A stretch of DNA of 64,000 nt from Botrytis cinerea B05.10 (GCF_000143535.2 NC_037318.1:1798001-1862000), one strand, 5' to 3'. Positions 47,980-60,450 are shown, counted from the first letter of the stretch. Notes: generated by a model not told the origin, from the sequence alone. Program-made: numbers and translations.

Positions 47980-48941
47980 ATGGCTCCAAGTATGAAAAAC
48001 AGTCATAGTAGTAGTAATTGTGGCGGCGAGGTAGTTAGCACTCAAGCCAACGTCCTCGCCAGCTGCTACATCGTCGATTCTTCCGCTCGTCTTTCTGGAT
48101 TCCATTACTCCACTACCGGCGCTGGCGGGTTAGTTTCCCCCTTTTAATTTCCACCCACCACCCACCACCCAACATTCGCAAATCGCCATCAAATACTAAT
48201 CCTCTTTCCACAGGGCAAAGTGGTATCCCTGAGGTCCGCTCAGGGTCAATATCCCCTCCATCAAGTCCCCCTCTTGCGGCCTTGACATCTGCCAACGAAT
48301 TCGCATTAATTAATCATTCAATGAAGAATCGAGGCAGAGCTACAAGCCGCAAAGAGGGGGCAGCGTACGCCATCCGGGAAGAGTGTGAGAGACTCTTTTG
48401 CGAGAACATGAAAACCATTTTTCTTGGTGAAGAAGAAAGTGCTAGTAGTGACTCAAACGTGATGGGTGCGGACACGTATTCAAGTCTTGACGATGATGTG
48501 GATACGCATGATAATTACTTTGGCAACGTCAAATCCGGCCATGCAATCGATGCTTGGGTCGAGATTTGGGATTATACGGGGGGATGCAGTTTCCGTGGAT
48601 TTGTTGGCGGAAATGGTGATGAGAAAACACTCTTTGCATTCTTTGATAATTCAGTCATTGGAAGGGATTTGAAACAGGGGTAAGGATTATGTTGTTGTCG
48701 TCACCACCATTTACGTTACTAATGAGCAAATAGACTTATGGCACTGATTGAACTTGCGGATGAAGTATTCGCAGTCTCCAAAGTGGTCATTAATGTTGAT
48801 CGATCAATTCCCGAAGAAGATAAGTCAACGTTTCTCAAGAGTCTTCGTTGGGTTGGATTCGAATTGACCACCCTGGACATGTGGTCGCATCGACTGGATA
48901 CCACGAGTGATAAATGGTTATTGATGGGATTGGAAGTTTAA
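47980..48941 (+). CDS. Ornithine decarboxylase antizyme, expressed by +1 programmed frameshift
   Basis: Exons 47980-48128, 48214-48679 and 48734-48941. The zero frame reads to GAKWYP and stops at TGA 48230-48232 (55 residues). Skipping one base, T48230, after the CCC codon at 48227-48229 opens a second frame (EVRSGSISPPSSPPLAAL onward) that continues to 48941, for 273 residues in total. The C-terminal part is diagnostic of antizyme: EIWDYTGGCSFRGFV, EKTLFAFFD, LKQGLMALIELADEVFAVSK, WVGFELTTLDMWSH and the end DKWLLMGLEV. Antizyme binds ornithine decarboxylase, blocks its dimerisation, sends it to the proteasome and limits polyamine uptake; high polyamines stimulate the frameshift. Exon 2 starts only 13 nt before the shift codon. 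A reading-frame-based annotation would split or truncate it. Confidence 0.94.
48227..48245 (+). promoter_or_regulatory. +1 frameshift site with overlapping inverted repeat
   Basis: The shift codon and stop (CCC TGA G) form the left arm of a perfect 7-bp inverted repeat, CCCTGAG-GTCCG-CTCAGGG. The slippery codon and stop are seen directly. That the hairpin affects frameshifting is inference; known antizyme stimulators usually lie 3' of the site rather than over it. Confidence 0.75.
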
Positions 48942-49594
48942 GATGGATTTGATGGACGAGAGGAAATCGATGCTCGGTGGACAGGATGGAATATTTCTTT
49001 TATAGGCGTACGGTTGTACGAGCACTTTTCTGCAAACACAAGTTGTTCATTGCCGGGGTTCGAGGCGTGGTACTTGATTGATTTTGTCTTGATATTTGAT
49101 TTCATGGGAAGTTTGGCTGAGTTGAAGGAGGGAAGGGAGGAAACAAGTACTTTCATAAGTAGTCATTCTCGTTCTGGAGTTTTCATCTTAATATGAACAT
49201 GGATAGGGTAAATACTTTTTTAATAAGTCTTTACCTTTTTTCCTTTTCGATTCTACATAGGTTGTTACAATATGAATTTATTGATTTACTGGATTTGAGA
49301 TTGATGTATAAATTTCTTGGTGACTTGATAAATAACACATGTTTGGATTTGATATCGGATGTATTCGGAGTTTAGTGTCCGGGTATGCGTGCGTGTGTTT
49401 GTAATGGTGAGGGTGAGCCTCATTGAGGCGATTTGTGATTTGTGGTTTTATGGGTGTGGTTCTGTGTTTCGAGATTTGGATTTGATTTGAATTGATTGGA
49501 AATCGGGGGATGAAAGGGAGTGCGAGAGTCAGAGTGAGTAATAATAATAAGAGAGTACGGTACGGTAGGGATGTGAAAGGGAGAGGAAACGAGA

Positions 49595-49627
<33 letters not shown>

Positions 49628-50910
49628 ATTCTGTGGCGTGTGTGTGATGTGATGTGATATGATGTGTGGCGTGTGGTATGTGGTATGTGGTATGTGGCGA
49701 GATGAGGGGAAGGGGACGGGAGGGGAGGGGATTGGAAGAGGAGGCAAATGGTTGGTTGGTTGGTTGGTTGGTTAGGAGGGAGGGAGGGGGTAGGATGGAT
49801 TGGATGGGTTTGGGGATGGATGGGTTGATGTTTGAGAATTGGAATTGAGAATTAGAGGGGGGGAGGATAGTGGATTGGAAATGGTATGTATGTATGTATG
49901 TATGTGTGGCTATACATTTTTTCGTGATTTATTATATTTTATTGGGTTTGGGTTTGGGTTTGGGTTTGGGTTTGGGTTTGGGTTTTGGAGGAGAGGAAGA
50001 TGGATGGATGGATGGATGGATGGATGGATGGATGAATGATTGGATGGTTGGGTAGAGTAATGTAGTGTAGAGTAGTGTAGAGTAGAAGAGAAGAGAGAGG
50101 AGAGAGGGTAGTGCTTGTATGGTGGAGGGGGAGAGACAGACTAGATAGATACAGTACTCGGTATGGAGATAGGTAGGTTAGTTATTCGTACGTGACCGAG
50201 TAGGATATTATATATCTGTGTAATTCATTCATTCATATACATACCTAGGTAGTTACGCGTAGTTAGTTATTCGTGATGGGAATGATATACCTATATATAT
50301 ATATATATTTTTTTTTAATTTTAATTTTTTTTTTTTTTTGGATTCCTTCACCTCTCTCCTCACCGACCGACCGACCTGACCGAGGGCTCGTTCTCGTTCT
50401 CGTTCTCGAAGAGCGTGGATGATGATTGCGTGAGGAGGTATGAACGAGTAGGTACGAACGAGTAGGTACTGGACTGGTATGGAAATTTGTGGATGGGTAG
50501 GAGGGAGGTCGATCTTGGTAACCTTAGGTATGTATCCTTATGTGCATGCATGTGTGGAAATCTATCAGCTCAATGCTTGTTTTCGCTCTTTGTCTGTGTT
50601 CTTTGTCTTTGTCGTGGGGTGGGGATGGGGATGGGGATGGGGGAGTATGTATGATGTAGGGAGGGAGGTAGGTAGGCTAGGTAGTAGGTAGTAGGTAGTA
50701 GGTAGTAGGTAGTAGGGACGCTACTAGGTAGGGATGTTATCACCGATGCGGGATGGATATCGATTGGGTTTGAGGTGAGTAGCGAGTAGTGAGTGAGTAG
50801 TGAGTACGGTACATAGTGAGAATGCGGCAGTGGAAAGCTGGAGGGAGTATTTATTGATTGTGAGGGGGATGGATGGATGGGATGGCGATTTGAGGAAGAT
50901 GTAATGCAGT

Positions 50911-50975
<65 letters not shown>

Positions 50976-51867
50976 TATGTTTTGACTGTAGACTGTATTT
51001 ATTGTATGTGTGTGGTAATAGACACTGATGAGAAGCAGGCGATGATTCAAATGAATCTCTTGTGAGCTTGGTTATAGTGAGCTTGGTTAGAGGTTGACCT
51101 TACGCATATTCCATCATTGACGAGTACAATCCATCAACATCAACATCACCATCACCATTACCATCGCCATCATCATCGCTATCCACCACCAGAGAACCAC
51201 ATAGAAAGAGGCAAACAAACCCCCATACAATCACCCATGATCAATCTTGATCAGATTCACCCACCCATTGACAACCAGCACCACCACCACCCACCACAGG
51301 CCCTTCCACGTACCCTTCTACGGCAGCCTTGCTTATTGATCTGGCCATTGGCTTTCTCTCCCTCTGCCTGGTTTTCGTAAGCTAACCCCAAACCCTTATA
51401 AGCTATTACCTACACTCCATCTTGCATATCATATTACATATTACATTACATTACCTGCCTACATCCTCCTCTCCACACCTTCTCCATTCCTACAACATAC
51501 ATCTTACAACATACATCAATCAAAAACGCATCCATCAATCCACTTTCCCTCCAACAATTCATTCCCTTTCATAATCCATAACCGATCAATCGAATATCCG
51601 TTGATTCTTTGATCGGTGTCTACAATCATCGAATCCTTCGATTCTTGGAAGCTATCGTATCCAAACCAAAAGTTTCCATCGGGTCCATACGAGAGATAAG
51701 TAAGTCGATCGATTCCTGCCCTTCTCGCTCTCCCGGCACCGGCATCATTCCTTGCAGGGTCACCGCTCTCTCAACATCACTCCATCACTTTATCACCTCT
51801 TATCACCTCTTCCCTCCTGCTCATCTACTGACAACCATCCCCTTCAACAGATTTGTGAATTTCTATC
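48942..51867. other. Gene-free region, repeat-rich, G/A-biased then C/A-biased
   Basis: About 2.9 kb between two plus-strand genes. From 49.4 to 50.9 kb the plus strand is purine- and G-rich with many tandem repeats: GGAGGA near 49597-49627, TTGG near 49751-49771, GGGTTT near 49941-49984, GGAT near 50000-50035, GTAGGTA near 50660-50715. From 51.1 kb it turns C/A-rich, as expected for a fungal 5' UTR and promoter before NBR1. No gene is supported. Confidence 0.6.
50911..50975 (+). repeat. GAT/AAT trinucleotide microsatellite
   Basis: About ten ATG/GAT units pass directly into about eleven AAT units. On the opposite strand it reads as poly-Ile. Confidence 0.9.
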
Positions 51868-54671
51868 ATGGCGTCCATGACAGCCCCGACTCCAGATACG
51901 CTGGTTACCCTCAAGATCAATATTGAGGGTAGCAATCGAAGATTCAAGCTTCCGCTTCGTGATCTCGGGGCGAGCACTCTGCCCGATAAGGTATGTGATA
52001 ACATCCATCTATCTACAAACATAGCTTCCTGATTCTGCAAACATATTACATGCGTTAATCACGATAAATCTCGATGGAAGCATTTGAATATTGGAGCTAA
52101 TCATGATCATCTACATAGCTTCGATTCCTCCTTGCCATCCCTGCAACATCCGAGGCCACCTTCGAGAGATACTCCGATAGTGCTGCTGCCTTCATCGTCC
52201 TCGATGCAACCAATCCTTCAGTCTACAAACAATTGTATCGTGCTGCCAAGGCTAAGCTTAAGCTTAGACTCAAGGTCACCATCAAGGACAAAGAACCCGT
52301 CCTGCCCAAGCCAGCTTCCGTCGAGGATGAAGAGCCAACTTCAGCCAAGCCTGTCGTAGCACAATCTCAATCTCCCCCAGTCACCATGCCCGTACCGCCC
52401 CCATCAACCACTGAGATCCCTAACGCCCGACGCAGCGTAGCTTTCGACTCAGAGGCCAGAGCAGAGGCCAGAGCAGAAGCTCAATTCAAGGAGTCAATTG
52501 CCGCTGTCCAGGTGCAATCCAAAGTACAAGAGCAAATCGAAGCCATTATCTCCCTACAAAAATCCTTTGATGAGATGGCTGTCTCTAACAACCATGCTGC
52601 TTACCAGACAGCGACCAGACACACGAAGCCACTTCCGGCCTACTTGATGGACAGAGTTCTTGATGATGAGGCTCCATTAAGCTCAAAGTCACCAGAACCT
52701 GTTGTCAGCTCATTCTCGGTTTACTGTAATAGTTGCAGCGTCTCGATCCCAGACATCCACTACCATTGCAGCACCTGTGACAATGGTGATTTTGACTTGT
52801 GTCCAGAGTGTAACGATGCTGGAGTCACCTGCAATGGTGATCATTGGTTGATCAAACGCATCGTCGATAAAGGTCAATACATTCACAGCACAACCGAAAA
52901 GCTCGCCCCGAAACAACTTTCTGGCTACAGAGATATTAAGCCTCAATTCTCCGACTCGAAGGTCACTCTCGTCGCTCCCGCAGTCGAAGAGAAGGAACCG
53001 GTTCCTACTCGCACTTGCAACAGCTGCATCTCCGAATTGTCCGAAGAGAACTTTGTCACTTGCATCGATTGTGAAGATTTCGATTTGTGTATCCAATGCC
53101 ATGTATCATTGAAGCATGGTCACAACCCTAAGCACGCTTTCGCTTTCGTCAATGAAGATGCTAACTTTGGTCCAATGGCCTCTGCCCTTCTCGCCGCAGG
53201 TCGTAACGCCTCTCACTCTGCTATTTGTGATGGATGTGATAGAACCATCTTTGGTGTTCGTCACAAGTGCCTTGATTGTCCAGATTGGGATTACTGTGAT
53301 GCATGCATTGCGAATGCTGCCTTCATTCACCAAGGTCACAGATTTGTACCTCTCTATGAACCTGTCAGCCGCTCCGGTGCTCGACAACAAGCGATCAGAG
53401 TTCGTCACCATGGCATTTTCTGTGATGGGCCTCTGTGCAAACACAAGCACCACTCCGAGGATGATGATGGTAACATTTCTCCCGCTTATATCACTGGAGA
53501 TCGTTACAAATGTGCTGTCTGCCACGACACCGATTTCTGTGCTGTTTGTGAGGCCAGTCCATCCAACTCTCACAACAAGACTCATCCTTTGATCAAGTTC
53601 AAGACACCTGTTCGCAATGTTAGCGTTACGACTCTTGGTGATCATCCAAATGGTAAACCCATGGCACCAATGGGTGATCGCTTTACTCCAACAATTTCAA
53701 AGGCAACTGAGACCACCCCAACTCAATCCAGTAATGCTGCAACACAAGTTCAAACCGTTGCTGAAGTTAAGCCAGTTGTTGAGGCTAAATCTGTTGCTGA
53801 GGTTGAGCCTGTTGCTGAGGAGGTTGAACCGGTTGAGGCTAAGGAGGAAGTTGTCGAGGAGGTTACTGAAGAAGCTCCAGCTCCTGTTGGAGAGGAATTG
53901 GTTGCACACTTTGTTCGTGATGCAGTCGCTGATGGTACCATCATGACACCAAACTCAGTTTTCGAACAAACTTGGTATCTCCGCAATGGTGGCAAGACAT
54001 CTTGGCCTGCAGGTTGCAGTGTTAGATTCGTCGGTGGCGATAACATGTGTGCTGTTGACCCTGAACACCCAGCCAGCGTTCATGAACTTGTCAGTGCTGC
54101 TGAGAGCACGACTTGTTACACTGAAGTTGCTCCTGGCCAAGAATACGGATTCACCGTCTTGATGAGAACTCCAAACCGTGCTGGTAGCTTCATTTCATAC
54201 TGGCGTCTTACCACTCCTACTGGTGATAAATTTGGTCACAGACTTTGGTGTGATATTACTGTCAATGAGCCAACCCCAGTCATCAAGTCTGAAGTTACTG
54301 AGACTGAAGCTCCTAAGGTTGAGACTGCCAAGATTGAAACTCCTAAGGTTGTAGCTGATGAGCAAGAACTTGCCACCAAAGCCTCATCCGAAGTCGAAGA
54401 AACTCGCGACGTACCTGAAGATGAGGGTAGTCAAATGATCTTCCCAAAGCTTGAAAAGGAATCTCCAATCTCAAGCATTCATCAAGCTCAACCATCACCA
54501 AAGGTTGTTCCAACTTCCGAAGAAATCTTCAATGATGACTTTGAGGAATTCAACCAAAACTTCGAAGATGATGAGGCTGAGGATGGATTCATGACTGATG
54601 AGGAGTACGATATTCTCGATGCCAGTGATGAGGAATACCTTGCCGAGCAAGAATCAGAATCTAAGAAGTAA
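51868..54671 (+). CDS. NBR1-type selective autophagy receptor
   Basis: Exons 51868-51990 and 52119-54671 give 891 residues. An N-terminal PB1-like domain (VTLKINIEGSNRRFKLPLRD, FIVLDATNPSVYKQLYRAAK) is split by the intron. Four ZZ-type zinc fingers follow, starting near residues 244 (CNSCSVSIPDIHYHC), 340 (CNSCISELSEENFVTC), 411 (CDGCDRTIFGVRHKC) and 475. An Ala/Val/Glu-rich linker leads to the NBR1 Ig-like 'four-tryptophan' domain, about 637-756, with all four Trp visible: TWYLRNGG, SWPAG, YWRLT and LWCDI. The acidic C-terminus contains EEYDIL (Tyr871-Leu874), a good Atg8-interacting motif candidate. The protein should link cargo to Atg8 on the phagophore, or act in vacuolar targeting as in other fungi. 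Confidence 0.93.
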
Positions 54672-55429
54672 ATGCATCACCTAGCAGATTGTATTGGGGT
54701 AAAGATGACTACATAAATAAGTGGAAAGGACGTGGGTGACTATGGCGAAGGGATTGGGGATGATTATCACGAATAAGGCAGGCGTAAGATTGACACACAA
54801 ACAAGCTCTGGATAGCGGATGGATTTAGGGAAATGGATGGAGCTTTTGGGATTTTTACTGAACGTATTTTTGGGGAGGGGGGAAATGGAATCTATCTCAT
54901 TCGCTGCTTTCCTTTCTATTACGTCTTTTCCTCTGAGGCTTTTCTTTAATTTTCTTTTGCCACTTTTGATCATATGTGATGATATTTTTCGCAAGGGAGA
55001 TTTCAATCACAAGATTAAATATGGTGTCTGTGGTTTATGATTCGGTGGTGCTTTGTTATTGGGCAGGAATAATCTATTAGGAAAGAAAAATTATGATTTT
55101 CAAAATATTCATCTTTGCTTAATCATTATGTTTGTGATGTGAGTTTGAAATTATATGCAATCTCATGAGGAAATGGAAAACCTCAAGGGTAGGGACTTAG
55201 TAGTGATTTTAGTATTGATGTGATGTAAAGTCATGATGAATGGAAGATGTAATGTGTGTATGTTATAATTAGTGATTGCTAGGGGTTATGTAAATGTTGT
55301 TTTGAAAAATTGAGAAGGAGAAGGTAGAAGGGAAGGGGGTTAGAGGGGTAGAGAGTTGATGGGGAGGTAAGAGAGAGAAAGGGGGAGAGTAGAGGAGTCT
55401 TCCTTAGTATAGTAAGTAGGTATCTGCTG

Positions 55430-55466
<37 letters not shown>

Positions 55467-55952
55467 TTTCTTCCTTTTTGGAAAAGGAGATGTGTGTGAG
55501 AGGCGAGGATGGGAGAGGGGAGGATGGATGAGGGTCGAGGATAGAGGATAAAGAATAGAGCGTGGAGAGGGGAGAGATGAGAGGGGACAGAGGGTAGAAG
55601 AAGGGATGGAAATAAGGTGGGGTGGGCGTAGAGAGGGAGAGGGGAGGATGGGAGAGGGGAAGATGGATGAGGGTAGAGGATAGAGCGTGGGGAGGGGAGA
55701 GGGGAGAGATGAGCGGAGAGTGAGGGGAGGAGAGTAGAGGTAATCTGATTATAAGACTCGCAAGCCTTAGTTGGGCCAATGTCCCGATTCATCTGATCTG
55801 CTGGCTCGGTACAGTATCGAGTCAGCCAACTGCACTGGCTCCCCAATCAAAAGCCTTGGCAATCTACCTTGATTCTCACCAAGGACACACCCTTCTCTTT
55901 ACTGCCCAGTCACTAGGTCAACCCTGCCTACTCTCCCCCAGACCAAAAAATC
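54672..55952. other. Gene-free spacer, purine-rich
   Basis: About 1.3 kb. Contains a CTTT microsatellite and a long G/A-rich stretch (55300-55740) of partly repeated GGGAGAGGGGAGGATGG-like units. The minus-strand frames across it are Ser/Pro/Leu-rich artefacts. The last 150 bp precede the Zn2Cys6 gene. Confidence 0.55.
55431..55464 (+). repeat. CTTT tetranucleotide microsatellite
   Basis: About eight TTTC units, degenerate at the 3' end. Confidence 0.85.
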
Positions 55953-57384
55953 ATGCCTCCGTATAACTTCCCCTCAGTGCGAGCTTCATGTGATCGCTGC
56001 CAAATCCACAAGCTCAAATGCATCGTCAATGCAGAAGACAAATCCGTCCAGCAAAAGTGCACCCGCTGTATCAGACCCAAGGTTGAATGCGTGTATAGCA
56101 AACGAGCCCGCCCAAAGCGCCAGAACAACCTCGAGTCAGAGGGCAGCTCTGGCGAGGGAGAAATGGGTCTTCTGACTCCACCAAATGGTTCTGGCGAAGA
56201 AGCGAACTTTGACAATTTCGACTCGTCTTATACAGACAGGCTCGCCAGATATCTGGGCCATGCTGAACACCGCGGACTTTGGAGTCCGACTGGACGAGTC
56301 AACAATGACATTTGGCAACTTCGCACAGACATCGTCAGGCGTAGCATCTGCGAGCGCGAGTGGGCTGCATGTGTGCTCCATGCTCGATGTAGTACCGAAC
56401 CAGATTCTTGGTAACGGACTTGTCACTGAGCCCACTACACCCAAATTCGAGCAAAATAGCGCGTTGAATTCATCTACGAGAATAGCGCCCCCCTTCATGC
56501 ACGATTATACGCAGTCCCGGACCAACGGGAGCATCGACATTGATGGGGCTTTGCCAATCACTCGACTGTCAAATCTCATGGTCGATATTTACCGGACGTT
56601 GGCTATTCTTACAGGCAGCTCGCATGCGACTAAGCATCACAGCTTCAACTTTTGCGAATATCCTATTGGCACCATCTTGCATCTTGCTCGGACTCCGGTA
56701 GAGATCATCCCCCAAGGCACAAGCTTATTTCACACAGCCTCAGCATTTACCCAAGACATGACTGGAGTATCAAGGCGTGATTCGATATCCTCAGTTTCTC
56801 CCTTCAACAGCTACAGCTGCTATGCAGACCTTCAATCCATCACACCCCCGTCTTCCACAGCATCCCACAGCCTCAAGGATCCCGTGGATGCACCCACAAA
56901 AATGCTGGCAGTGAGTTGTTACTCCTCCCTGCGCCACCTGTACTATCTGGTGTTGACTCATCTTGATACCTACCTGAGAATGACACTCCCTGCCTTTACC
57001 GGCGAACTTCTGTCGCACAATGCAGCTGGGCTAAAGACGCTGCAGCTCAGTGGGCTGCCTCTTACGGACGAGGTGAGCAACAGGCTTGGCACAGCTGTCA
57101 AGCTGATGCTGGTTGCTCTCCGCTCCACGGAGGATATGCTCGGCCTTTCTGATTATGCGAGCACTACGCGAAGATGCCAGAAAGCGGATCCATGCGGGTG
57201 CCCGTTCTCAGCAGGGCCAACGAAGAGGGGTCAAGATATAACGCCATTGGCATATGAAGAGCTCTTGGAGGTATTTAAGGACCACGCCATAATGGGGTAT
57301 AAAGGTGCGCATATGGATAATTTGGCAAGCAAAGTCGAGTCTGTTAAGACAATGTTAAAGGATAGAATAGACCTCCGCATCTGA
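55953..57384 (+). CDS. Zn2Cys6 transcription factor, AflR-like
   Basis: Exons 55953-56187 and 56249-57384 give 456 residues. A 61-nt intron (GTTCTG...GCCAG) is needed because the zinc-cluster frame and the long downstream frame differ. The binuclear cluster has Cys13, Cys16, Cys23, Cys36, Cys39 and Cys46 (CDRCQIHKLKC ... CTRCIRPKVEC), with a 12-residue inner loop, followed by a basic segment (KRARPKRQ). After the splice the protein reads NDIWAMLNTADF and later resembles the C-terminal domain of aflatoxin-regulator-like proteins (FSAGPTKRGQD, CQKADPCGCPF). Such factors usually control a neighbouring secondary-metabolite gene set. Its base composition seems GC-richer than its left neighbours. 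The target genes are not identified here. Confidence 0.84.
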
Positions 57385-58625
57385 GTTTGGGTGGAGGACA
57401 TGGTCTGGCTGCGACCAGATCGTCCCATATCCTATCGTCTCCCTTATACCAATATTAAAGTAATCAAAGATTGCTAAAAGGGGACTTCTCTCTCACTATG
57501 TTCGAGTGCGGAGGTATAAATACCTGTTGACCTCCTGGGCTGAATCATGGCTAGATCGTGTTTCTGTGTGGAACAACGCCACAGTTTAGAACCGAATCAC
57601 TGTCTAGAACAACCATACTCCCTTGCATTATTACAATATCTCATACGGAATCTCACTTCCGCTGGCCTATATATATGTGCTTAGAATTACACTCCTTTAG
57701 CTAGCAATCAATCAGCTTAATTCGTTCAATTCTCCCATATGACTTTCGTCCCCTGGTGACTGACAATACCTCCTTATCAAAAATTTGCAATTTTCGATAT
57801 AACGAGCCGGGATACTACTTTCCATCTATATAATCCTCATGTAATTCGGATGTACCTTCTTGTTCAAAAAGACAATACGTTTTGCAAAACTAATAAGCCT
57901 CTTTGAGGTTAGTAGCTTCGTCACAGACTCCTTCGTCATCCTTACTCGCACATCACTTCGTTCCGTAATATCGCCTTCAGCTCTAATGAAAAATTGTTGG
58001 CCATCTCTCCGCGAAGCTCGTAACTATTCTCAATCCTGTTTCAGCCTACGGTTGGGTTGGAATTCACTTCACCTCGCTCCGTTACTGAGGCCATCTACGG
58101 TTACATTTTGGCAGCACCTGAACTGGATGCAACCATCTATACCCTTGAGGTTTCGGCTAGACTTTACAAGGCAGGTTGATCAGTGCGGTTTAGAGTACGA
58201 TAAACAGGGTATATCGTATTCAGGATTAGAACACGTAATGCGATATGTTATCATCGCGGAGCACGTATTTGGCAGCAAGTCAGCGTCATGGTATGGTAGC
58301 ATCACATTGGAGAGAAGGCTTGCCGAAAGGTAGAGTGAATGTTAAGTGGAAATTACTAGGGTTCTATTGTAACTCAATCCGACGATGTTGTTTATCTCTA
58401 AAAAGGTCACTGAAACAAAGAGGGCTCTCAGGCAATGAGTGGCGTTGAATATTGGGGACACCTGTTAAGCCGGTATCCATGGCCATTTCACGCATGTTGG
58501 TGTCTCATAAATGACGAAATAGACAACGCCCAAGATCAGCTCATCATGTCCTCGGTTCCGCGATTCGAATATGCATGTTGGATCAAAACAGCCATGACAG
58601 GGCTACTTGTGTAACCTTGGTAGTC
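57385..58625. other. Spacer between Zn2Cys6 gene and MFS exporter, possible gene remnant
   Basis: About 1.2 kb between converging genes. Near 58060-58180 a plus-strand frame reads VTEAIYGYILAAPEL and YTLEVSARLYKAG before a stop, preceded by a possible TTTCAG acceptor. It looks more protein-like than its surroundings but has no start or domain I recognise. Confidence 0.35.
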
Positions 58626-60450
58626 TTAATAGGTCGAGAGCTTGCTGAATTCGCCACGGGCCCTGATCCGATAACCCCATTTGAAAAAGAGGAACGGAGC
58701 TGGCAGCAGAAGCACACTAATGCAGGCAAAGATAGTGCTGCCCCAATCGATGCCGATCTTTTCATACATGGGCCAGACAAAGAGAGGAAAAGCACCTGCA
58801 GCCATGGATCGGACAAAAGTGTTAGCCGCAATAGCGCTAGCACTGTAGCGCGTAAAAGTATCGACGAGATACTGGAGGGACGATTGGAAGATGGTGGTGA
58901 AGCCAACCCCTATGAGGAAAACACCGATGATGGATGGCCAAGGGCTCAAGACGTGCCCAACCGAGGTCCCTGAAAGATGATGATAACGGGTCAGTCGTCT
59001 ATGCAAGTCATCTCCACAATTTTATCATGGTCATGCAAGTTTGGGGCGGTTCCGCTAGTGAATATTGCGACTTACAGCCAAAAAGGAAAAGACCTGAAGA
59101 GAAGGCGAATCCGCCCACCATCATTGGTGGAAGTCTCGCTTCAGGAACAGGCTTGAAGTTGTTGGCAACGAGCTTCTTTCCGTAATAGATGTTGTTGAAG
59201 ATGTTGGCGGCGGCGGCAAAGAGACAGCCAATTAAGAGGGACAGAAAGGGAAGCTGGCTCACGACGGGGCCCCATCCTCGGAACCGGCCGTATTCGAGAG
59301 CGAAACTCTCTAAGCTCGCGTAAAGGATTGCTAGTAAAAAGTCCCATGAGTCAGCAACGTTTGGGAAGGTAATACAGCAGGTAACGTTGAAAATGGCTGG
59401 GGATATCTGTAGCGCTTACCATAGACGAAAGAGGTATAGATCGTAAGCAGCAGGCAGATTGGATCCAGGAGCATCTGAAACGGTCGAACAAGGTAGGTAC
59501 TCAGTAAACTCTTGAACGTTGGGCTAGTCTCCTCCCACTGTAATTTTGTGTTTCAGCCAAGATATCAGGCACAGAAGGACACCATAAGCGGGAAGATTAT
59601 GTGCCGGACGGGATCTCACATACCTTAGCGTGGAGACTAAAATTCCCCGTAGACCGACGGAGGAGGCTGGCCTTCCGTGTGAGAAGCACTTCAGCGTGGC
59701 TCTCGTCTAGCCAGAAGGCGTCTAGGACGAACTGGACCATCATGACGATGCCCGTCAGGTACTCAGTCCAGCGCCAGCCGCAGCCGCTCGTGATAAAGGC
59801 GCCGCCGATGATAGGGCCTAGGGTCGGCGCCGCGGCGATGGTGATGCCGTAGCACACCATGGGAGTGCCCCGCTGGCGTGGGGTCCAGATGTCAATGATG
59901 GAGCCGCCCGTGATGGAGATGGGTGAGCTGCCGAAGACGCCAGCGAGAAACCTTGTTATTAGGATTGTCTGGATATCCTTGGCGTTCGCAGTGCCGAAGG
60001 CGAAAGCTGCGCTAATGAAATAGGGCTAGGGAACTACAGGTTAGCGAGGTCCATAACGGTAGGTACTTTATGCAGGTAACGGTAACAGTAACAGCAACAA
60101 TGGGGTCTTACAGCGAGAGCAGGCCATTTCCGACCGTAAACCTCGCACAGAGGCGCCCAGAGCATGGGTCCAAGGGCGAAGCCGAAAATGAGCAGACTGG
60201 TCCCCGCGTTGGCTACCTCGTATGACACATGGAATTCCTGGGCAATCTCTGCTGTGCCGGCCGAGTAGATGGCGGAGGCGAAGGTGATCCAGCACGTAGT
60301 CAGGGCCCACAGGGCTGTCGTGTAGACCTTTTTCCTCATGGGCCAGTTCTGGGGGTTGAGCGTGTCGGAGTCTCCCTCGAAGTTGACTATATCGCCCAAT
60401 TGGGCTTCTTGTTTGACACCCATGTTGGACTCTTCCGCGGTTTCGTTCAT
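58626..60450 (-). CDS. MFS exporter, DHA1 (drug:H+ antiporter-1) type
   Basis: Five minus-strand exons, 60450-60112, 60025-59624, 59537-59420, 59330-59076 and 58969-58626, give 485 residues in frame with GT-AG borders. Order: cytosolic N-terminus with NPQNWPMRKKVY; helix 1 region WALTTCWITFASAIYSAGTA; APLCEVYGRKWPALAPYFIS in loop 2-3, built across intron 1; RFLAGVFGSSPISITGG; the DHA1 motif C area GITIAAAPTLGPIIGGA; central loop; LESFALEYGRFRGWGPVVSQ; and a C-half ending GYRIRARGEFSK. This group exports fungicides, polyamines or self-made metabolites across the plasma membrane. The first in-frame ATG is 60450; the open frame reaches further upstream only through a GTG. It is divergent from the Zn2Cys6 gene at 61783. 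Confidence 0.92.

Noticed and set aside
49941..49984. GGGTTT hexamer array as an internal telomere tract
   Set aside because: The unit is GGGTTT, not TTAGGG, and it sits among many other simple repeats, so it is a microsatellite.
55279..55846. Two long minus-strand Ser/Pro/Leu-rich frames
   Set aside because: They are translations of a G/A-rich repeated stretch and have no signal peptide, domain or start context.
57860..58333. 157-codon frame beginning without ATG
   Set aside because: No domain; a different frame in the same place looks more protein-like, so this one is not supported.
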